From JAOUFP01 sp947085825 (lineage in GTDB: Bacteria; Nitrospirota; Thermodesulfovibrionia; Thermodesulfovibrionales; UBA6898): DNA of 10,916 nt. The translations under genes were made by a program, and so were the position numbers. The stretch is from NCBI GenBank assembly GCA_947085825.1, contig CAMTXX010000049.1:1-10916 (forward strand), written 5' to 3'. The notes below the pieces were generated by a model, which saw nothing but the letters and a program-made list of their open reading frames with translations, made no database searches and was not told the DNA's origin. Every line of letters begins with the position of its first letter. Position 1 is the first letter of the stretch. Positions 1-4,309 of the stretch are shown here, in pieces.

Positions 1-180
1 AAAATAAATACCCTAATATATTAAGACAGCTATTTATATATTCACTATAAACAGCTTGATTTTAAACAATTATTTTCTGATTCGTGGCTTTCTGAACCTT
101 TTCAAGTAGGGTATGTTTTGTTCATGAAAATCAGTGATTAAGCATGTTATTTTCAGATTTTCAAGGGAATCCCGGTCTGC

Positions 181-482
181 GTGAAAGAGCTCAGGGAAAA
201 ACTCCTGCTTGCCTTTTTATTCATAGTTTGCGTTATATCCTTTGGAACACTGGGATAAATATACAGGAGGCTTCACGGCTGTCCGGTCTTACCCTTGATG
301 AATGCGGGATTGGGAGAGAACCGGGGATAATCATCGTAGCGATAAAGAAGGCAGACGGCGATCTCAAGTTCAATCCCACCTTCCGAAGCGCGATTCATAT
401 GGGAGACACGCTCATAGCCCTCGGGGAAATCTCAAAGCTGAAACTGCTTGAAGATATGGCGAGGACGAACAAACAGGGTTAG
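181..482 (+). pseudogene. Internally deleted potassium channel (TM1 plus TrkA-C remnant)
   Basis: Two pieces of one channel gene lie side by side in different frames. From GTG 181 a short frame gives VKELREKLLLAFLF and then a hydrophobic run ending GTLG, with a stop at 256-258. This is how the first membrane segment of prokaryotic two-TM RCK-linked potassium channels looks. A weak AAGGGA lies about a dozen bases upstream. From about 261 a second frame gives SRLSGLTLDECGIGREPG, then IIVAIKKADG, FNP and GDTLIALGE, a clear TrkA-C (RCK C-terminal) domain, which binds regulatory ligands on the cytoplasmic side. The selectivity filter (TVGYG), TM2 and the Rossmann RCK-N domain are missing, about 200 residues by family norms. 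A continuous frame from ATG 144 spans the TrkA-C part, but its first 38 or so residues are the out-of-frame reading of TM1. The gene cannot make a channel. The TrkA-C call is strong; the TM1 call is good but rests on a short match. Confidence 0.7.
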
Positions 483-612
483 TACAGGAGAGAACTGGAG
501 AAGTGCTTTTCCGACCTTCAGAGCTTTTAACTATTCACCATTTACAGTCTTTAATCAGAGTCCGCCATCGCAGCAAAAGCAAATAAACATAGCCAGTCAC
601 CGCCACTATGGA
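483..612. other. Intergenic, degenerate TTCAC-type repeat island
   Basis: No supported gene. Positions about 510-560 contain short C/T-rich pieces ending in AACTATTCACCATTTAC. The same style of sequence recurs near 1405-1498 and, in the opposite orientation, near 2000-2055. The function is unknown. Confidence 0.3.
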
Positions 613-924
613 TCAGGCCGCTTCGCAGGTATGGGGTTCAGCCTCGATGGCAAGACGAAGTCCTATAGCATGAAGCAGTGCATAGAGGCTTTTGATTTCG
701 GGATTGCCCTTTCCTGAAAGCATCCGGTAAAGACTTTCGCGGCTTAAACTCGCCTTTTTTGCGACAGCCGCCATTCCGCCATGCGCCTCGGCCACATTGC
801 GGAGCGCAAGAAGAAAGACGGCGCGATCTCCCTCTTCGATCGCCGCGCTGAGGTAGGCTGCCGCCTCGCAAGGGTCTTTGAGCGACTCTATCAGGTCTTT
901 TTGGTAGGAAGATACTTTAGCCAT
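613..924 (-). CDS. HigA-like antitoxin (HTH, addiction module antidote)
   Basis: A 103-residue protein of the putative addiction-module antidote family. The N-terminal third (KVSSYQKDLIESLKDPCEAAAYLSAAI) is the toxin-binding type of segment. The rest is a Cro/CI-like helix-turn-helix, about residues 45-95, with GGMAAVAKKASLSRESLYRM then LSGKGNPEIKSL. It should bind and neutralise the toxin encoded just upstream and, with it, repress the shared promoter. Its start overlaps the toxin 3' end by 8 bases (917-924). A strong AAGGAG (933-938 on the minus strand) sits 8 bases before the ATG, inside the toxin gene, so the antitoxin has its own efficient initiation. The length is normal and no damage is seen. 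Confidence 0.88.
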   Translation of the reverse strand: MAKVSSYQKDLIESLKDPCEAAAYLSAAIEEGDRAVFLLALRNVAEAHGGMAAVAKKASLSRESLYRMLSGKGNPEIKSLYALLHAIGLRLAIEAEPHTCEAA

Positions 925-1258
925 CTGTTTTTCTCCTTTTGTGCTCTATATAGAATTCTTTTGCCTTGATGATGTCCTTCTCCTGAGTCGCCTTGACACC
1001 GCCAAGCAAAAGCAAAACAATGCGGTCGCCTTTACGAGAGAAATAGATACGATATCCGGGACCATAATTGACTTTGAGCTCGTTTACCCCGCCGCCAACA
1101 GAACGCGCATCTCCTATATTGCCGAGCCGCACACGGTCAAGTCTTACACGGATTTTTGCCCTGGCGGAAACATCTTTCAGCCCATCCAGCCATTTCTTGA
1201 AAGGCTTTTTCCCATTAATGGTGACGTAATATTCAAGCTCGAAAGCAAAGGACTGCAT
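917..1258 (-). CDS. HigB/RelE-family toxin (phage Gp49-like)
   Basis: A 113-residue toxin of the RelE/ParE superfamily, addiction-module killer subgroup; members are usually ribosome-dependent mRNA interferases. Visible family signatures are YYVTINGKKPFKKWLDGL (10-27), RIRLDR-like VRLDRVRLGNIGD (38-50), VGGGVNELK (54-62), GPGYRIYF (66-73) and LLLGGVKATQEKDI (83-96). The start at 1258 agrees with the family N-terminus. It is the first gene of a toxin-antitoxin operon and overlaps the antitoxin by 8 bases. No Shine-Dalgarno sequence precedes the ATG. Instead, a near-consensus promoter ends 6 bases before it, so the toxin mRNA is predicted to be leaderless. Most relatives read GGDKSTQ where this has GGVKATQ. 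The family is certain; the cellular target is inferred. Confidence 0.9.
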   Translation of the reverse strand: MQSFAFELEYYVTINGKKPFKKWLDGLKDVSARAKIRVRLDRVRLGNIGDARSVGGGVNELKVNYGPGYRIYFSRKGDRIVLLLLGGVKATQEKDIIKAKEFYIEHKRRKTDG

Positions 1259-1264
1259 AGATAA

Positions 1265-1293
1265 ATTGTAGCTTATACGCTACATAATGTCAA
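1265..1293 (-). promoter_or_regulatory. Promoter of the HigB/HigA-like operon
   Basis: Read on the minus strand, TTGACA (1293-1288) is followed by exactly 17 bases and TACAAT (1270-1265), a near-perfect sigma-70 promoter. Six bases separate the -10 box from the toxin ATG at 1258, so +1 falls on or next to the A of the start codon. Confidence 0.72.
1267..1284. promoter_or_regulatory. Operator-like inverted repeat in the TA promoter
   Basis: TGTAGC-TTATAC-GCTACA is a perfect 6+6 inverted repeat lying between the -35 and -10 boxes and overlapping the -10. Its position and dyad symmetry suit autorepression by the dimeric HTH antitoxin. That role is inferred from how HigA-type modules work. Confidence 0.6.
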
Positions 1294-1497
1294 CTGCTGC
1301 CCATTTATTGCAGAGACGGAAATTATATTATTTTCGATTGGCGAGTCAGTAACAAGGTGGCAATATTCATAAAAGTCAGGAAATCAGAAAATCTATCTAA
1401 TCCAATTTACCATTCACGATTCACTTTTCACATTTCACGTTTTTTAACCTTCCGCACTTCCGAGCTTCAGCCCTTCCCCCCTTCCGAACTTTCGCCT
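1294..1497. repeat. Intergenic with degenerate TTCAC/CTTCCG repeats
   Basis: No gene supported. From about 1405 the sequence is a run of short, slipped motifs (ACCATTCACGATTCAC, TTCACATTTCAC, then CTTCCGCACTTCCGAGCTTC and CCTTCCGAAC) just before the displaced ligase copy. It looks like a decayed short tandem repeat array and resembles 510-560. Confidence 0.4.
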
Positions 1498-1734
1498 CTA
1501 TTGATAGCATCGTATCAACTGTCTGTCCGTAACAATCATGTCCACCTTGATATCATGGGGTTCTGACGGGATTGAATCCATGATCTGTTCTTCAAAGGCA
1601 GGCGCGATGACCGGGATGTGTTTTGGTAATCCTGAAAGCAGCCTGTCGTAATATCCGCCTCCCCCTTGAGTATAATGCTCCACTGCCATGTCATATATAC
1701 ATTGGGCGGGTTTGAATTTTTTGTCCACCGTCAT
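1498..1734 (-). pseudogene. Displaced 3' end of folate cyclo-ligase on a foreign N-terminus
   Basis: A 78-codon frame. The first 23 or so residues (MTVDKKFKPAQCIYDMAVEH...) are not recognised. The remainder, from GGGYYDRLL to LIRC, is identical to residues 137-188 of the intact 5-formyltetrahydrofolate cyclo-ligase at 2836-3414. The matching DNA (1507-1662) differs at four positions, all synonymous. It lacks the N-terminal and substrate-binding parts, so it cannot be an active ligase. It may be a leftover of an insertion into the ligase 3' end (see the direct repeats). Its ATG overlaps the stop of the small upstream frame as ATGA, so the 23-residue head may be the remains of another gene. Whether it is translated is unknown. 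Confidence 0.75.
1507..1662. repeat. 156-bp direct repeat, left copy
   Basis: This copy aligns without gaps to 2851-3006 (offset 1344), with differences only at 1582, 1603, 1609 and 1641, about 97 percent identity. Both copies are in the same orientation and flank the HepT/MntA pair. Confidence 0.95.
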
Positions 1735-1844
1735 TCAATTGGTAACTGACAGCGACGAATTCGTAATCTATCAACAACAGTTATTGCATTTGACAGCCTT
1801 TCAGGTGATACATGCTCAAAGAGGCGATTCAAAAGATTTACCAT
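1731..1844 (-). CDS. Small unrecognised protein, 37 aa
   Basis: A short frame beginning MVNLLNRLFEHVSPERLSN and ending CQLPIE. The ATG at 1844 has a very good ribosome binding site, GGGAGGT, about 6 bases upstream, which is why this start is preferred over the longer frame from 1988. Its stop overlaps the ATG of the next minus-strand frame (ATGA at 1731-1734), so the two could be translationally coupled. It is not recognised. The head looks like an ordinary amphipathic N-terminus, while the last 14 or so residues are read through sequence resembling the local degenerate repeats. It may be the surviving start of a longer gene that was cut off. Confidence 0.35.
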   Translation of the reverse strand: MVNLLNRLFEHVSPERLSNAITVVDRLRIRRCQLPIE

Positions 1845-2072
1845 GCACACCTCCCTGTTATATATACAAAAATACCATTTCAAGATATATCGTTGCAAGG
1901 TGAAAAATATTTTTGTACGAGACTGAAGCTTATAAGCGCTCAACAAGGATGTGCGGACATTTGAGGGAGGTAGTAACGGAGAGTGCAAAAGTCCGATTAA
2001 AAGCCGTGAATGGGGAATGATAAATTCAAACCGTGAATTGTGAACCGCGATCAGACAAGAGGCATCGTTGGC
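1845..2072. other. Intergenic, AT-rich, with a TGAAT-type repeat island
   Basis: Nothing coding is supported. Positions about 2000-2055 contain CCGTGAATGGGGAATG, AACCGTGAATTGTGAACCG and similar pieces. These are the reverse-oriented counterpart of the TTCAC islands at 530-560 and 1410-1440. AT-rich sequence just upstream of the small gene may hold its promoter (TATAAC near the start), but no convincing -35 is visible. Confidence 0.3.
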
Positions 2073-2432
2073 TTATCCGGAGCTCTCTGCTTCTGCGTCC
2101 CTGATAAATTCTCTGACCGCATCCATTAATCCAGGAAGATCCTCCTGAATGACCTTCCACACTATCTCAAGGTCAACACCGAAATATTCGTGGATAAGGA
2201 GATTTCTAAAATCCTTTATGTCCTGCCATTCCACATCGGAGCGTCTTTGTTTCAATTCATCAGGAAGCTTCCCGACAGCCTCGCCGATAATCTCAAATTC
2301 CCTTATGACCGCCGAATATGTTTTTCTGTCTTTGCGGAATTCATCAAACGACTTAGCGGCAACATACTCAGTAACGGCGCTGCCGGATTCTGTAATGTCA
2401 GCGAGGTAAAGGTGAACATCTCTTTCAGACAT
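2073..2432 (-). CDS. hepT: HepT-like HEPN ribonuclease toxin
   Basis: A 119-residue, largely helical DUF86/HEPN protein. It carries the catalytic RX4HXY motif as R76-NLLI-H81-E-Y83, inside DFRNLLIHEYFGVD. HepT dimers cleave RNA with the Arg/His pair; the Tyr is the residue modified by the partner nucleotidyltransferase in characterised HepT-MntA systems. The N-terminal YLADITESGSAVTEYV and AVIREFEIIGEAVGKLP segments are standard for the family. It is second in its operon and overlaps the mntA 3' end by 8 bases (2425-2432). The length is full and all key residues are present, so it is likely functional. The pair lies between the two 156-bp repeats. Confidence 0.92.
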   Translation of the reverse strand: MSERDVHLYLADITESGSAVTEYVAAKSFDEFRKDRKTYSAVIREFEIIGEAVGKLPDELKQRRSDVEWQDIKDFRNLLIHEYFGVDLEIVWKVIQEDLPGLMDAVREFIRDAEAESSG

Positions 2433-2724
2433 AAATGATCTGCTTCAAGACTTTCTCTCTTATTGTCGGCTTTATAGAATGTTCAAATCCCAAATCTATT
2501 TTTCTCGCAGTTTCACTCTCCAGAAACCTCTTCAGTTTAAGGAATGAATGAAGGCTTTTTTTATCTTCTTCCATCTCTATAATCATATCGATATCGCTTG
2601 CAGAGGTTTGATCGCCACGAGCAAAACTCCCAAAGATTCCTATCCGGGTTACGCCGAACCTGTCATGCAGTAATTCCTTGTTGTCCCGCAAATAAGATAT
2701 TATTTCCTCAGTAACCATATTCAT
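2425..2724 (-). CDS. mntA: MntA-like nucleotidyltransferase antitoxin
   Basis: A 99-residue minimal nucleotidyltransferase. The motif GSX10DXD is exact: G32-S33, ten residues, then D44-I-D46. The third acidic residue is probably D77 in ARKIDLGF. MntA proteins neutralise HepT by AMPylating its active-site tyrosine, using ATP. It is the first gene of a two-gene operon with hepT downstream, overlapping by 8 bases. The N-terminus reads MNMVTEE, so either ATG 2724 or ATG 2718 could be used; neither has a clear Shine-Dalgarno. A TATAAT lies about 65 bases upstream. The active site is complete and no damage is seen. Confidence 0.92.
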   Translation of the reverse strand: MNMVTEEIISYLRDNKELLHDRFGVTRIGIFGSFARGDQTSASDIDMIIEMEEDKKSLHSFLKLKRFLESETARKIDLGFEHSIKPTIREKVLKQIIYV

Positions 2725-2789
2725 AATCCATTACGCCCTGTTGTATCGATAGCAGTTGGCGACATTCTTTCCCCCGGTCCGGTTTTTAT

Positions 2790-2795
2790 ATTATA
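2790..2795 (-). promoter_or_regulatory. Possible -10 box for mntA-hepT
   Basis: A perfect TATAAT on the minus strand lies between the ligase stop (2836) and mntA (2724). The -35 region is poor (TTACTA at 16 bases spacing), so this is tentative. Without it, the module would depend on read-through from the cooC operon. Confidence 0.35.
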
Positions 2796-2835
2796 TGATA
2801 CTTTGCTCCCTTAGTAATCTGCAAGACTGACAATT

Positions 2836-3414
2836 TTACTGCTGCAGGTCGCATCGTATCAACTGTCTGTCCGTAACAATCATGTCCACCTTGATATCAT
2901 GGGGTTCTGACGGGATTGAATCCATAATCTGTTCTTCAAAGGCAGGGGCGATAACCGGGATGTGTTTTGGTAATCCTGAAAGCAACCTGTCGTAATATCC
3001 GCCTCCATAGCCTATTCTGTTTCCTGAGGCATCGAAACCTGCTCCGGGGATGATCACGATATCCATGTCATTGATGCTCATCTGCTTTTCTTGGGAAAGA
3101 GGCTCTGGAATTCTCATGTATCCCGGCGTCAGATCACTAAAATCCTGAATTTCATAGAGCAGGAGTTCCTGTTTGTCCTTATCGACCTTTGGAAGGACTA
3201 CCCTTTTCCCGTCCGCAAGAGAGGCTTTTATGAGTTCCGCTGTATCAACCTCTGTCCTGAAAGACGCGAAAAAAAAGACCGTCTTTGCCGCCTTGAATTC
3301 ATTGAGGGATAAAAGACGCTCCTGTATCATTCTGTTTTTTATTTTTCTTACTTCCGGGGGTATCTGGTCTCTTCTGCTGAGAAGTTCCTTCCGGATGGCG
3401 GATTTATCCTGCAT
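2836..3414 (-). CDS. 5-formyltetrahydrofolate cyclo-ligase (MTHFS)
   Basis: A full-length, 192-residue cytosolic enzyme that converts 5-formyl-THF plus ATP to 5,10-methenyl-THF, clearing an inhibitory folate side product. Family features in order are IRKELLSRRDQIP (7-19), FFFASFRTEVDT (48-58), LPKVDKDKQELLLY (74-87), IIPGAGFDASGNRIGYGGGY (121-140) followed by YDR, and the C-terminal VDMIVTDRQLIR. It starts 11 bases inside cooC (3404-3414), so the two are translationally coupled. The pairing with a CO-dehydrogenase maturation factor suggests a link to C1/acetyl-CoA-pathway folate chemistry. The last 52 codons are duplicated at 1507-1662, and the tail after the repeat (DLQQ here, YQ there) differs. 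The gene itself appears intact. Confidence 0.95.
   Translation of the reverse strand: MQDKSAIRKELLSRRDQIPPEVRKIKNRMIQERLLSLNEFKAAKTVFFFASFRTEVDTAELIKASLADGKRVVLPKVDKDKQELLLYEIQDFSDLTPGYMRIPEPLSQEKQMSINDMDIVIIPGAGFDASGNRIGYGGGYYDRLLSGLPKHIPVIAPAFEEQIMDSIPSEPHDIKVDMIVTDRQLIRCDLQQ
2851..3006. repeat. 156-bp direct repeat, right copy (inside the ligase gene)
   Basis: This is codons 137-188 of the intact ligase, the partner of 1507-1662. The boundaries are sharp: beyond 3006 and below 2851 the two loci share no sequence. Confidence 0.95.
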
Positions 3415-4186
3415 GTAGCATCTTCTCTAACACATCCTTGATTTTTCTCACCTCATTCACTGTCCCGGGTGAAAAACTAAACGGAGAAGCGCCCCTGATA
3501 TCTGCCTCCATAACATCGTTGTTAAAACTGATATGTCCTGCTATTTCTATGTCGCCTATTCCGTTTTTTATAAAATCGAGGTCCTCCTGTCCGCGCACCT
3601 TGTTAGCGACAACAAAGACCTTCTTCACCCCGAGGTCTCTTGCCATATCTCTTACGACCCCTGCTGTCTGCATACTCCTCTGCCCGGGCTCGACAACAAC
3701 GATAAAGGCATCGACAGAACCCGCAGTGCCCCTGGTCAGATGTTCAATCCCTGCCTCCATATCAACTATTACAACCTCATCTCTTTCAACAACCAGATGT
3801 TTAAGGAGTCTCCTGAGGAGCACGTTTTCAGGGCAGTAGCAGCCGGAGGAAGCTGTCTTTGATTTTCCCATGATAAGGAGTGTTATACCGTTGATTTTAT
3901 ATCCCAGCCCTTCGGGAAGGTCGTCAACCTTTGGGTTGAGCTTGTAGATGCCGCCGATGCTGCCGGGCTTTGAACCGGTACGCTCTTCGATCAGTTCATT
4001 CATGTCAGCAATAGGCCTGATCTTCTCTGCGTCCTCCCTTGACACCCCGAGCGCAGAGGCGAGGTTAGCATCAGGGTCTGCGTCAACGGCGATCACCCTT
4101 TTTCCTTCAGAAGCAAAAAGATGGCTCAGCATAGATGAAAGAGTTGTTTTTCCTACTCCGCCTTTGCCGGTAACCGCGATCTTCAT
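3404..4186 (-). CDS. cooC: CooC-type nickel-insertion ATPase for CO dehydrogenase
   Basis: A 260-residue MinD/SIMIBI-class ATPase. The deviant Walker A GKGGVGKTT (7-15) carries the signature lysine, DADPDAN follows at 35-41, and VDMEAGIEHL (141-150) is the Walker B/switch region. The CooC hallmark CXC is present as GCYCPE (C116, C118); in CooC dimers these cysteines bind Ni(II) at the interface. VANK at 193-196 and FNNDVMEADI (221-230) also match the family. CooC delivers nickel to the C-cluster of CO dehydrogenase in the cytoplasm. The ATG at 4186 is supported by AAGGAG about 10 bases upstream. The following ligase overlaps by 11 bases. No CODH or acetyl-CoA synthase gene is in the window. 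The nearest alternative is another CooC-like/ArsA-type ATPase, but the CXC makes nickel insertion the best call. Confidence 0.92.
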   Translation of the reverse strand: MKIAVTGKGGVGKTTLSSMLSHLFASEGKRVIAVDADPDANLASALGVSREDAEKIRPIADMNELIEERTGSKPGSIGGIYKLNPKVDDLPEGLGYKINGITLLIMGKSKTASSGCYCPENVLLRRLLKHLVVERDEVVIVDMEAGIEHLTRGTAGSVDAFIVVVEPGQRSMQTAGVVRDMARDLGVKKVFVVANKVRGQEDLDFIKNGIGDIEIAGHISFNNDVMEADIRGASPFSFSPGTVNEVRKIKDVLEKMLHAG

Positions 4187-4247
4187 TTCAGATATTCTCC
4201 TTTTCCCTTTGTATTACTTTACCATATTTAAAACCCCTTCTTCCTTA

Positions 4248-4276
4248 TTGACCATATAATTTCAATAGATTACAAT
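4248..4276 (+). promoter_or_regulatory. Promoter of the restriction-modification gene
   Basis: TTGACC (4248-4253), 17 bases, then TACAAT (4271-4276) form a strong sigma-70 promoter, divergent from cooC. Transcription should start near 4283, next to the ATG of a tiny frame. Confidence 0.62.
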
Positions 4277-4281
4277 TAGCC

Positions 4282-4305
4282 ATGCGCGCTTGGAACCGCA
4301 GATAA
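4282..4305 (+). CDS. Possible 7-codon upstream ORF (MRAWNRR)
   Basis: ATG 4282 lies within a base of the predicted transcription start and opens MRAWNRR-stop. The stop is 4 bases before the restriction gene ATG, which has no Shine-Dalgarno of its own. The frame could be chance. If it is translated, ribosomes ending here could re-initiate on the large gene. Confidence 0.28.
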   Translation: MRAWNRR

Positions 4306-4309
4306 AATT

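Noticed and set aside
1..143. AT-rich left edge as an origin or promoter region
   Set aside because: No DnaA-box cluster, iterons or convincing -35/-10 pair could be seen.
483..612. Possible attC after the HigA-like antitoxin
   Set aside because: No paired RYYYAAC/GTTRRRY boxes or bulged stem were found, so this TA pair does not look like an integron cassette.
448..717. 89-codon plus-strand frame
   Set aside because: It starts inside the TrkA-C remnant, crosses the repeat island and ends antisense to the HigA-like gene, with no family resemblance.
941..1264. 107-codon plus-strand frame opposite the HigB-like toxin
   Set aside because: It is the antisense shadow of a gene with clear family motifs and has no ribosome binding site.
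2030..2072. Possible attC after hepT (GTTGGCT at about 2069)
   Set aside because: The box fails the RRRY part and there is no partner box or stem; the 156-bp direct repeats better explain this module.
3438..3839. Plus-strand frame opposite cooC
   Set aside because: It is a Thr/Ser-rich mirror of a conserved ATPase, with no independent evidence.
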